Shown piece after piece: positions 1 through 6,443 of a stretch of 10,655 bases of DNA. The notes under the pieces are model-generated. The model did no database searches, was not told the DNA's origin, and saw only the letters and a list, made by a program, of their open reading frames with translations. A program made the position numbers and the translations under genes. How positions within the stretch are numbered: position 1 is the stretch's first letter; each line of letters starts with the position of its first letter. Source of the stretch: Clostridia bacterium (GTDB lineage Bacteria; Bacillota; Clostridia; Christensenellales; UBA1242); NCBI GenBank assembly GCA_016290255.1, contig JAEETG010000025.1:1-10655 (forward strand). Reading direction: 5' to 3'.

Positions 1-1553
1 ACAGTTAGTGAGTAAACATAATCTTTTATGTTTTTCATTTTTGTATTTTTGAATTCATCATAATTCAAAAATGGCAAGTTTGGCATGTTAACCTTCAATA
101 GGTCTAAAAATGCTCCCATAGACACTTTTTCTGTAACGCTTCCAGCAGTTAGTTCGCCAATTTTTTCCTCCAAAATTGCGTCATATCTTTCGTCATCCAA
201 AGGAATAAGTTGAAGCCCAAAAAGTTTTTCAAAAGAACGGAGTGACACACTGTTCAAAAGTTTGTCAACTTTTAGGTTTGTAACGCTGGTGTTCAAAAGC
301 CCAGCATAATCTGGGTCATCTCTGTCAACAATTTCAATGTCAAGAGCTTTTTCCAAGAATTCAACTGTCAAACTTTCTCCGCCAATATAGTTTGGAATGA
401 TTGAGTTCAAAAGGTCATCAACAGAAATTTCGTCAAGTTTTTTGTAGGTGTGGTTATAAGTTAGAGAAATGTTTCCACCATCAAAAGTTATTTTTGTTCT
501 GTCATCAGAAATGGTGTATTCAACATCAGCAATTGTGAACTTTCCATTTTTTAGTTCGTAAGTTGTGTTAAGGGCAGAACATTCAACACTCTTTTTGGCG
601 TAGTTGATTGTGTAGGAATTGTTAAAGAGAGTGAAAGATGGGTTAGGGGTTAGGTCAAAGATTGCATCTTGAGTTAGTGGTTTGTCTAGGTTGATTTGAA
701 CATTTGCAAGATCCAAAAGCGAAGTGAGTTGAACTTTTTTATATAACTCTGGAAGAAGAGCGTTGATGAAAGGTTGCATGTTGTTGATGATGTCTTGCAA
801 ACGAACATCTTTAACTTTTATTGGATTTCCACCATTTATTTTTGATGATGTGATTTCCATTTCGTTGAAATTTTCAACCTTAATGCCAAGGTTCTTTTCA
901 ACAATTTCTCCAACATCAAGTCCAAGTTTTTCTTTTGCATCGCCAACAGTCATGTTAACATAGCCGTCTTTATATTCCATGAGGATTGAAACAATTTGAT
1001 TTGCTGTTTTGTTTTTTGTGTCTTGAGGCAAAAAGCTTGTGTCAACACCAAGTGTTTTTCCTGCGTCTTCAATGTTGTAGCAATAGTAAAAATATGATGC
1101 AACAAGTCCACCACAGAAAACAAACAAAAATAGGCTAAAGAAAATACCAACAAAAAACGCGAAAACTCCACCACGTTTTTTATATTTTATCACTCTTCCT
1201 TGAGAGTCGGTTTTTGGGTAAACTCCAGCAGGAGGAGTTTTGAAGAATTCATTAACAGCATCAGTTCTCTTAAGTTTTTCTTCATCGCTCATTTCAGGAG
1301 CAGCAGCGTCACCAGCTTTCTTTTCTCCTTTTTGTGCTTTTTTTGCCTGCTTAGCTTGTTCTTTTTGAAGTTTCTTCTGTTTTGCCTCTTCTTTTTTCTG
1401 CAATTTTGCTTGTTTTGCTTGTTCTTTTTTGTCAACAGTTTGATTTTCGGTTGTGCTTTGGCTATTTACCTGTTGTTGTGGTTGAGCTTGTTCCACGTTA
1501 ACAGCATTTTGGCTGTTTGGTTGCTCTTGTGTGTTAACCCCTTCTTCGCTCAT
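1..1553 (-). CDS. Large type II membrane protein of unknown function (C-terminus outside window)
   Basis: An open minus-strand frame of 517 codons runs off the left edge. I chose the ATG at 1553 because GGAGGA sits about seven bases upstream. An in-frame ATG at 1565 lies upstream of that site and has no ribosome site of its own. Residues 1-40 are Gln/Asn-rich. Residues 41-80 are dominated by Lys, Gln, Glu and Ala and probably form a charged helix. A basic KYKKR patch (123-127) precedes one hydrophobic segment at about 130-157, so the N-terminus should be cytoplasmic and the rest outside the membrane. The outer part (about 160-517) contains several similar short segments, for example VNMTVGDAKEKLGL near 199, ISVDDLLNS near 375 and LKVDKLLNS near 426. 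These suggest diverged repeats. No catalytic motif is visible and I do not recognise the family. A role at the cell surface is only an inference. Confidence 0.85.
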   Translation of the reverse strand, partial: MSEEGVNTQEQPNSQNAVNVEQAQPQQQVNSQSTTENQTVDKKEQAKQAKLQKKEEAKQKKLQKEQAKQAKKAQKGEKKAGDAAAPEMSDEEKLKRTDAVNEFFKTPPAGVYPKTDSQGRVIKYKKRGGVFAFFVGIFFSLFLFVFCGGLVASYFYYCYNIEDAGKTLGVDTSFLPQDTKNKTANQIVSILMEYKDGYVNMTVGDAKEKLGLDVGEIVEKNLGIKVENFNEMEITSSKINGGNPIKVKDVRLQDIINNMQPFINALLPELYKKVQLTSLLDLANVQINLDKPLTQDAIFDLTPNPSFTLFNNSYTINYAKKSVECSALNTTYELKNGKFTIADVEYTISDDRTKITFDGGNISLTYNHTYKKLDEISVDDLLNSIIPNYIGGESLTVEFLEKALDIEIVDRDDPDYAGLLNTSVTNLKVDKLLNSVSLRSFEKLFGLQLIPLDDERYDAILEEKIGELTAGSVTEKVSMGAFLDLLKVNMPNLPFLNYDEFKNTKMKNIKDYVYSLT

Positions 1554-1579
1554 AAATTCCTCCATTTTATTATAGTTAA

Positions 1580-1608
1580 AATATACCTAATATTTTTTAA
1601 AAAAGCAA
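1580..1608 (-). promoter_or_regulatory. Putative sigma-A promoter of the membrane-protein gene
   Basis: Read on the minus strand, TTGCTT (1603-1608), a 17-base spacer and TATATT (1580-1585) precede the gene by about 20-25 bases. A separate TATAAT at 1569-1574 has no good -35 partner and could be an alternative -10. The region lies just downstream of the rplI terminator, so the gene probably has its own transcript. Confidence 0.5.
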
Positions 1609-1639
1609 CTAAAATAAACACTTTATAAATATTATTTAT

Positions 1640-1669
1640 AAAAAAAGAAAACACCACTCTGGTATTTTC
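1640..1669 (-). terminator. Intrinsic terminator of rplI
   Basis: On the minus strand a 10-bp stem (arms 1660-1669 and 1647-1656, one G-U pair) with a three-base loop is followed by a run of T. It lies 16 bases beyond the rplI stop codon and would insulate rplI from the membrane-protein gene downstream. Confidence 0.85.
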
Positions 1670-1685
1670 TGTTAAAAAACTTTTT

Positions 1686-2132
1686 TTATGCAGCTTCGCT
1701 TTTCAGTTCAACAAAGAACTTGCAATCAATTTTTGGAGCAAAATGTATTGTTCCAGCATATTTTCCAATTGCTTTGAGGCCTGGAACATCAATTTTCCTT
1801 TTTTCAATGTCATATCCCATTTCTTTAAATTTGTCGGCAATTTCTTTTGATGTAATTACTCCAAATAGTTTTCCATTTTCTCCAACTTTCACAGCAAATG
1901 AAAGGGTTGTGCCTTTAAGTTTTTCTGCAATTTGCCTAAAGCCTTCCAGTTCTTGTTCTTTGTGAAATTCTTTTGCCTTTTTTGCTTGATTTAAAATGTT
2001 TTTGTTTGTGTTGTTGGCAATTTGTGCCAGTTTTTGTTTAAGCAAAAAGTTTCTGGCATAGCCATCAGAAACGGTCACCATTTCACCTTTTTTTCCGGTT
2101 CCTTTAACATCAGTTAATAGTATTACTTGCAT
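1686..2132 (-). CDS. rplI: 50S ribosomal protein L9
   Basis: A 148-residue protein, the normal length for bacterial L9, a primary 23S rRNA-binding protein at the base of the L1 stalk. The N-terminal domain opens with MQVILLTDVKGTGKKGE and carries the RNA-binding GYARNFL motif at about 24-30. A long connecting helix rich in Lys, Glu and Gln follows (about 41-75). The C-terminal domain includes GENGKLFGVIT, the usual L9 signature region. The ATG at 2132 has a GGAGGTG ribosome site four bases upstream. In many Bacillota rplI sits beside a DHH phosphodiesterase gene (gdpP) and dnaB. Here it stands alone between its own promoter and terminator. The identification is secure. Confidence 0.97.
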   Translation of the reverse strand: MQVILLTDVKGTGKKGEMVTVSDGYARNFLLKQKLAQIANNTNKNILNQAKKAKEFHKEQELEGFRQIAEKLKGTTLSFAVKVGENGKLFGVITSKEIADKFKEMGYDIEKRKIDVPGLKAIGKYAGTIHFAPKIDCKFFVELKSEAA

Positions 2133-2153
2133 TTTGCACCTCCATCTTTTTCA

Positions 2154-2182
2154 ATTTTACAAAATTTTGTGCATAATGTCAA
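2154..2182 (-). promoter_or_regulatory. sigma-A promoter of rplI
   Basis: On the minus strand a perfect TTGACA (2177-2182), a 17-base spacer and TAAAAT (2154-2159) precede rplI. Transcription would start near 2147, leaving a leader of only about 15 bases that is mostly the ribosome site. There is therefore no room for a structured autoregulatory leader. Confidence 0.85.
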
Positions 2183-2221
2183 TTATTTTAGCAAAACATA
2201 AAAACCAAAGGGAGGGGGAAG

Positions 2222-2545
2222 ATGGATATAAGGTGCAGAAGAACTTTGTGCGAACACAACAAAGGGCACACTTGCTTTTCAGGATTTGTTGATGTTAATA
2301 GGCACGCAGTTTGCAAGTCTTTTGAAAAAGATGCAAAAAAGAATGAAGCGGAACTTGATTTCACAAAAAATATGTTTGAAAAAACACCAGAATATGAAAA
2401 TTCAAGGCACATAAAAAATGTGGCACTCAAGTGTGACGCAAAAAACTGCCTTTTCAATAGTGATGGAAAGTGCAGAGCAAATGGCATAACTGTTGTTGAT
2501 GATCACGAAAAATCAAGGTGTGCAAGCTTTATTCAAGACATATAA
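2222..2545 (+). CDS. Small protein with two DUF1540-like four-cysteine modules
   Basis: A 107-residue soluble protein without a signal peptide or membrane segment. It carries two four-cysteine modules. The first is C5-x4-C10-x7-C18-x12-C31 and the second is C71-x4-C76-x7-C84-x15-C100. The second reads like DUF1540 (CxxxxC, then NxDGKCxAxxI, then CxSF), a short cysteine family common in Clostridia and presumed to bind metal. A charged linker of about 40 residues separates the modules. The ATG follows a strong GGGAGGGGGA site. No convincing plus-strand promoter is visible in the 89 bases shared with the divergent rplI gene. Zinc binding is the obvious reading of paired cysteines, but an iron site or disulfides cannot be excluded. 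The cellular role is unknown. Confidence 0.88.
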   Translation: MDIRCRRTLCEHNKGHTCFSGFVDVNRHAVCKSFEKDAKKNEAELDFTKNMFEKTPEYENSRHIKNVALKCDAKNCLFNSDGKCRANGITVVDDHEKSRCASFIQDI

Positions 2546-2573
2546 AAAAGAGCAAATTTTTGCTCTTTTATAT
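2546..2573. terminator. Bidirectional terminator shared by two convergent genes
   Basis: Arms AAAAGAGCAAA (2546-2556) and TTTGCTCTTTT (2559-2569) form an 11-bp hairpin flanked by A and T tracts, so it can act on both strands. It begins directly after the plus-strand stop at 2545 and includes the stop codon of the minus-strand gene (2568-2570). Confidence 0.85.
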
Positions 2574-3314
2574 TTTTGAGAAATCAACCAATTCAACACC
2601 ATCAAAAACACCATTTTCAAATGCTTTTTTAAGTGACAAAAGTTCTTGTTCACGGCCTAGATAATTTGTTTGTGTGGTGGTGTATTCATCAACATATCCA
2701 GGGAGAGTCATAAGTTCACAAGAGCCATTTTTGTCTTTCAAAAACTGCACAATTTGCTTTAACTTTTCTTCTGTTGGGCCCGAATAACTTTCGTGAAAAT
2801 CGCTTAAAAATATTTTTGTTGTTCTAACTCCCATTTTTTCAGCCATTTCTCTTGTTTTTTCTGTCATAGATCTAACTGGAAGATCATATTCTTTTGCAAG
2901 TTCCAAAAAGGCGCGCATAACTTCCATAGATGAATAAAAATAGTGGTGATAATCTAGGTGAGAGGGGGTAAGCCCAAAAGACAAAAACTTTTCAATTTGT
3001 TTTTTTAGTTCTTTTTTCACTTCGTCATAAATGGCGTAAAAAGGCATGGAGCACATATAGTGAAAAGACCCATCATTTTCCACAAGGTGAGGAACTTCTT
3101 TTTGGTCGCACAACGGTTTCCCATAGGTGAGATTCAGGTGAATTCCAACATTTTTGAAATCATTTTGTTTAATGAGCGAAACAGCGTCATCAGTGTGTTT
3201 TGCGTTCATAAACAAACTTGCACTGGTTATAAAACCTTCCTTAAGCCCTTCGCAAATTCCCTTGTTGATGCTTTTTGAAAGCCCAAAATCCTCCGCGTTT
3301 ATGATTAATTTCAT
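2568..3314 (-). CDS. ChbG/YdjC-family carbohydrate deacetylase
   Basis: A 248-residue protein of usual length for the YdjC/ChbG family. These are metal-dependent enzymes that remove acetyl groups from sugars such as diacetylchitobiose. Visible signatures are the N-terminal NAEDFG with Asp9, GIHLNLT with His59, and HLDYHHYF at 119-126 with His119, Asp121, His123 and His124 as likely metal-site residues. LPGYVDE follows near the C-terminus. There is no signal peptide, so it should act in the cytoplasm. The start at 3314 has GGAG eight bases upstream. No sugar transport or glycosidase gene is adjacent, so the substrate cannot be inferred from context. The family assignment is firm but substrate specificity is open. 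Confidence 0.9.
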   Translation of the reverse strand: MKLIINAEDFGLSKSINKGICEGLKEGFITSASLFMNAKHTDDAVSLIKQNDFKNVGIHLNLTYGKPLCDQKEVPHLVENDGSFHYMCSMPFYAIYDEVKKELKKQIEKFLSFGLTPSHLDYHHYFYSSMEVMRAFLELAKEYDLPVRSMTEKTREMAEKMGVRTTKIFLSDFHESYSGPTEEKLKQIVQFLKDKNGSCELMTLPGYVDEYTTTQTNYLGREQELLSLKKAFENGVFDGVELVDFSKI

Positions 3315-3329
3315 ATGCTTTTCTCCTTT

Positions 3330-3335
3330 ATTATA
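3330..3335 (-). promoter_or_regulatory. Possible -10 element of the deacetylase gene
   Basis: A perfect TATAAT lies just upstream of the ribosome site and immediately after the rpsT terminator T-tract. No good -35 is present at 16-18 bases. The gene may use a weak promoter or depend partly on read-through from rpsT. Confidence 0.35.
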
Positions 3336-3340
3336 AACAA

Positions 3341-3374
3341 AAAAAGTTGCTCAAATTTTTAAGGCAACTTTTTT
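3341..3374 (-). terminator. Intrinsic terminator of rpsT
   Basis: On the minus strand AAAAAAGTTGC, a loop of about 13 bases and GCAACTTTTTTT follow the rpsT stop within a few bases. The inverted repeat is symmetric with A and T tracts on both sides, but only rpsT ends here. Confidence 0.75.
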
Positions 3375-3375
3375 A

Positions 3376-3654
3376 TTATTTTGCACTAGCTTTTTGTGCG
3401 TCACTAAGAAGTTTAGCCAATCTTGACTTTTTAGAACTTGCTGTGTTTATGTGGTAAACGCCATCAAGTCTTGCTCTGTCAATCAAACTAAAAATTTCGT
3501 TTAGTTTCTTTTGAGCGTTTTCAAAATCACCATTTGTTATTAATTCTTTGTATTTACGAACTTCTGTGGCAATACGGCTTTTCTTAGATTTATTTCTTTG
3601 GTGAGCAATTTCGTTTGTAACGATTCTCTTTTTTTGTGATTTAATGTTTGCCAA
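3376..3654 (-). CDS. rpsT: 30S ribosomal protein S20 (TTG start)
   Basis: A 92-residue protein matching S20, a small three-helix protein that binds the 5' domain of 16S rRNA. The start is the typical (M)ANIKSQKKRI, followed by basic helices (NKSKKSRIATEVRKY) and the C-terminal INTASSKKSRLAK, which resembles the usual NxAxRKKSRLxK ending. I chose the TTG at 3654. It places the conserved ANIKSQ directly after the initiator, and AAGGAG (3664-3669) lies nine bases upstream. An ATG at 3675 would place that ribosome site inside the coding sequence and add seven atypical residues. The gene has its own promoter and terminator and is divergent from murI. Confidence 0.95.
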   Translation of the reverse strand: MANIKSQKKRIVTNEIAHQRNKSKKSRIATEVRKYKELITNGDFENAQKKLNEIFSLIDRARLDGVYHINTASSKKSRLAKLLSDAQKASAK

Positions 3655-3685
3655 TTTATTTCTCTCCTTCGTCAATTATGTGTAA

Positions 3686-3714
3686 ATTGTATCACAAATT
3701 TTTGCGTATTGCAA
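3686..3714 (-). promoter_or_regulatory. sigma-A promoter of rpsT
   Basis: Minus-strand TTGCAA (3709-3714), a 17-base spacer and TACAAT (3686-3691). Transcription would start near 3679, about 25 bases before the TTG start codon. Confidence 0.8.
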
Positions 3715-3785
3715 GAGATATTTGCAAGTTTTTTGTAAATTTGGCAATAAAACCGCAAAATAATATTTTGCTTAAAATGGGCAAG

Positions 3786-3814
3786 TTACCAAAACAAAAG
3801 CTGTTTCATAGAAT
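3786..3814 (+). promoter_or_regulatory. Possible promoter of murI-glmS, giving a leaderless transcript
   Basis: Plus-strand TTACCA (3786-3791), a 17-base spacer and TAGAAT (3809-3814). Normal start-site spacing would put the first transcribed base at about 3820-3822, on or next to the murI ATG. This fits the lack of a ribosome site there. The -35 is weak, so the call is tentative. Confidence 0.45.
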
Positions 3815-3821
3815 AATTTGT

Positions 3822-4565
3822 ATGAGATTTTTTCCAATATTGGTGTTCGACAGCGGGATTGGTGGAATTAGCACATTGTGTTTTTTGGAAAACAAGCTAA
3901 AAGGAGAGGACTTTTTGTATGTTGCCGACTTTTTGAATTCCCCGTATGGCAATAAGCCCAAAAAAGAAATAGAAAAACTGGTGCTATCAACTCTAAAAAA
4001 ATATGTTGAAACATTTCACCCAAAGAGCGTTGTTGTTGCCTGCAACACAGCAACAGCCGTGTGCATAAAAAAACTTCGAAAATTCTTTTCCATACCAATT
4101 TTTGGTTGTGAACCAGCTGTTAAAATGGCAAAAAATTGTGGGTGCAAAAACATTTTGGTTCTCTGCACAAGGGCAACAAAAAAATATAGTGAGTTCTTGA
4201 AAGGTTTTTGTGACATAAAAGTTTATTCCCCACAAAAACTTGCTGGCATTATTGATGAAAACTTTTTTGATAAAAACACAATTAACCAATATCTTCAAAA
4301 ATGTTTAATGAAATTTCGAAAAAAGTTTGATTGTGTTGTTTTGGGGTGCACTCATTATTGCTTGTTCAAAAAGGAAATCGAAAACATTTTGGGTTGCAAA
4401 TCTTTTGAGGGAAACAAAAACATTGCAACACATGTGAAAACTGTTTTAAAAAACATAAGAAATAATGGTGGAACAACAAAATTAATTAGCACAGATAACC
4501 TAAAGCAACAATATTTGGAAGAATGTTACAAAAAAATAAAAGGAGAAAAAATATGTGTGGAATAA
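3822..4565 (+). CDS. murI: Glutamate racemase
   Basis: A 247-residue cytoplasmic enzyme that converts L-glutamate to D-glutamate for peptidoglycan. Family motifs are FDSGIGG (9-15), SPYG (40-43), VACNTATA with catalytic Cys74, GCEPA (95-99) and VLGCTHY with the second catalytic Cys176 and His178. The length is slightly below the usual 260-270, mainly at the C-terminus. I place the start at the ATG at 3822 because PILVFDSG follows directly, as in the family. The frame is open further upstream, but those codons look non-coding and overlap the rpsT promoter. No ribosome site precedes 3822. The gene overlaps glmS by 13 bases, which suggests an operon. The protein is unusually rich in cysteine beyond the catalytic pair. 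Confidence 0.93.
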   Translation: MRFFPILVFDSGIGGISTLCFLENKLKGEDFLYVADFLNSPYGNKPKKEIEKLVLSTLKKYVETFHPKSVVVACNTATAVCIKKLRKFFSIPIFGCEPAVKMAKNCGCKNILVLCTRATKKYSEFLKGFCDIKVYSPQKLAGIIDENFFDKNTINQYLQKCLMKFRKKFDCVVLGCTHYCLFKKEIENILGCKSFEGNKNIATHVKTVLKNIRNNGGTTKLISTDNLKQQYLEECYKKIKGEKICVE

Positions 4566-6343
4566 CAGCATATGTTGGGAACGAGCCTGCGGCTAACAAA
4601 ATTTTAGCATCGCTAAAAAAACTGGAGTATAGGGGATATGATTCAGCAGGAATAGCCTTTTTTGAAAACGAAAAAATTGAAATCATAAAAGCTGTTGGAA
4701 CAATCAGTGAACTAGAAAAAAAGATGCAACAAAAACGTATTTCATCAAATCTTGCAATTGGGCACACAAGGTGGGCAACTCATGGAAAAGCAAGTTTGGA
4801 AAACGCACATCCGCACTCAAGCCAAGACAAAAAAGTTTGCGTGATACATAATGGAATAATTGAAAACTATCAAACAATTAAAAATGAACTAAAAGAATTT
4901 CATTTTGCCTCTCAAACAGACACCGAAGTTTTTGCAAACTACTTTTCCAAAAACTTGAATGGTGGTTATCTTTTGGAAGATGTTTTGCGAACATTAGGGA
5001 AAACAATAACAAAAATGAAAGGTTCTTTTTCTTTTGCAATAATGATTGAGGGTTTTGAAGATAAAATATTTTTCATAAAAGAAAAAAGCCCACTTGTTCT
5101 TGGAGTTGGAAATGGCTTCCACATGCTTTCAAGTGACGAAATGGCACTGGATGAAAAAACAGAACAAGTTGTTTACCTCTCAGACGGTGACTATGGTTTT
5201 ATCAGCAAAAATAGTTATTGCATTTTGTCAAATGGAAAAATTGTGAAAAGAAGAAAATTGCCTTTCACAGCTCAAGTGCAAAGCGTTCACATGGGAAAGT
5301 TTACCTCATTTATGGAAAAGGAAATTGAGGAAGGCTCTTTTGCTTGTTTTAACACAATGCTAACTCTTTTAAACCAAAATTTGCAAAAACTTGAAGAGGC
5401 AATAAAAAACTCACAAAAAGTTTTTGTTGTTGGGTGCGGAACAGCTCTTCACGCAGGGGAGGTTTTCAAATATGTTTTGGAAAAAGAATGCAAAACAGAT
5501 GTTTTTCTCGACTATGCAAGTGAATTTAGATACAAAAAGCCAAACATAGACAAAAATAGTTTGTGCATATTCATCAGCCAAAGCGGGGAAACAGCCGACA
5601 CTTTGGCAAGTGCAAGTTACGCAAAGGGGAAGGGAGCAACTCTTGTTGCGGTCACAAACGTGAAAACCAGCAGAATAACAAAAATTTGCAATATTGTTGT
5701 GCTCACAAGAGCTGGAGTTGAAGTTTCGGTTGCATCAACAAAAGCTTATATGGCTCAGCTTTCGGCTCTTTATTTTTTGATAACAATTTTTGGGAAAGTT
5801 AAAAACGAAAAAATATCTTTTTCTCCAACTGATATTTTGGAAATTTATAACCAAAAAAAAGAAATCATTGATGCAGAAAAAATAACATTAGTTGCAAACC
5901 ACATTAAAAATGAAAAAAGTTTGTTTTTTGTGGGAAGGGGTTTAGATTATTTTCTTGCAAAAGAAGGGGCTTTAAAATTAAAAGAAATAACCTATATTCA
6001 CTGTGAGGCTTTCGCTGGAGGGGAGATGAAGCATGGAAGCCTATCTCTTATTGATGACGAAAGTTTTGTTGTTTGCGTCTTAACTCAAAAAAATCTTTTA
6101 GACAAAATGATGTCAAACATAATTGAAATGCAGTCAAGGGGAGCAAAAGTTATTTTATTTTCTCCGTTTTCTGAACTTCAAAACAAGGTTTTTTGTTTTG
6201 TTCCACTAAAAAAACTAAAATCACATTTGATGCCTTTTGTTGCAATGAGGCCTCTTCAAATGCTGGCTTTAAAATGTTGTGAACAAAAAAGTTTAAACCC
6301 AGATATGCCCAGGAATCTTGCCAAAAGCGTCACGGTTGAATAA
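4553..6343 (+). CDS. glmS: Glutamine-fructose-6-phosphate aminotransferase (isomerizing)
   Basis: A 596-residue enzyme of normal length that makes glucosamine-6-phosphate from fructose-6-phosphate and glutamine, the entry step to UDP-GlcNAc. The ATG at 4553 gives MCGITAYVG, so removal of Met exposes the required N-terminal Cys nucleophile. AGGAG lies seven bases upstream. An in-frame ATG at 4523 would bury this Cys and is rejected. The glutaminase domain shows RGYDSAG (27-33), GHTRWATHG (70-78) and HNGIIENY (99-106). The first SIS domain has GCGTALHAG and SQSGETADT (342 onward), then VASTKAY. The second has GRGLDYFLAKEGALKLKE and ends in DMPRNLAKSVTVE. Overlap with murI suggests translational coupling of two cell-wall precursor steps. 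The overlap leaves no space for a glmS ribozyme immediately upstream. Confidence 0.98.
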   Translation: MCGITAYVGNEPAANKILASLKKLEYRGYDSAGIAFFENEKIEIIKAVGTISELEKKMQQKRISSNLAIGHTRWATHGKASLENAHPHSSQDKKVCVIHNGIIENYQTIKNELKEFHFASQTDTEVFANYFSKNLNGGYLLEDVLRTLGKTITKMKGSFSFAIMIEGFEDKIFFIKEKSPLVLGVGNGFHMLSSDEMALDEKTEQVVYLSDGDYGFISKNSYCILSNGKIVKRRKLPFTAQVQSVHMGKFTSFMEKEIEEGSFACFNTMLTLLNQNLQKLEEAIKNSQKVFVVGCGTALHAGEVFKYVLEKECKTDVFLDYASEFRYKKPNIDKNSLCIFISQSGETADTLASASYAKGKGATLVAVTNVKTSRITKICNIVVLTRAGVEVSVASTKAYMAQLSALYFLITIFGKVKNEKISFSPTDILEIYNQKKEIIDAEKITLVANHIKNEKSLFFVGRGLDYFLAKEGALKLKEITYIHCEAFAGGEMKHGSLSLIDDESFVVCVLTQKNLLDKMMSNIIEMQSRGAKVILFSPFSELQNKVFCFVPLKKLKSHLMPFVAMRPLQMLALKCCEQKSLNPDMPRNLAKSVTVE

Positions 6344-6352
6344 TCGTTTTTT
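6332..6352 (+). terminator. Weak intrinsic terminator of murI-glmS
   Basis: ACGGTT (6332-6337), loop GAAT and AATCGT (6342-6347) form a six-bp stem that overlaps the glmS stop codon and is followed by T residues to 6352. The stem is short, so termination may be partial. Confidence 0.4.
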
Positions 6353-6369
6353 GCTATTTTAGAATATAC

Positions 6370-6398
6370 TTGACATTTTGTGTGATATGGTTTAAAAT
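6370..6398 (+). promoter_or_regulatory. sigma-A promoter of the glycosyltransferase gene
   Basis: TTGACA (6370-6375), a 17-base spacer and TAAAAT (6393-6398). The start site would be near 6405, leaving a leader of about 38 bases without obvious structure before the gene at 6444. Confidence 0.85.
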
Positions 6399-6443
6399 TA
6401 TGTAACAAGATAGGGGATTATGGGTTAAATCGAGGTAAAACAA

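Noticed and set aside
1200..1628. Plus-strand Phe/Leu/Cys-rich open frame that looks like a membrane protein
   Set aside because: It is the antisense of the Lys/Gln-rich N-terminus of the minus-strand membrane protein, which has a good ribosome site and promoter. The hydrophobicity comes from reversed Lys and Gln codons.
2188..2487. Minus-strand open frame opposite the twin four-cysteine gene
   Set aside because: It has no ribosome site, overlaps the rplI promoter region, and is opposite a gene with a strong Shine-Dalgarno and a clear cysteine pattern.
3648..3821. N-terminal extension of murI by 58 codons
   Set aside because: It overlaps the rpsT start and promoter, has no ribosome site, and adds residues unlike any glutamate racemase. 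The family motif begins directly after the ATG at 3822.
4523..4552. Earlier in-frame ATG for glmS
   Set aside because: It would bury the catalytic N-terminal cysteine, and the ribosome site lies after it, seven bases before the ATG at 4553.
4400..4552. glmS ribozyme upstream of glmS
   Set aside because: The sequence is murI coding up to and past the glmS start, and no ribozyme core is apparent.
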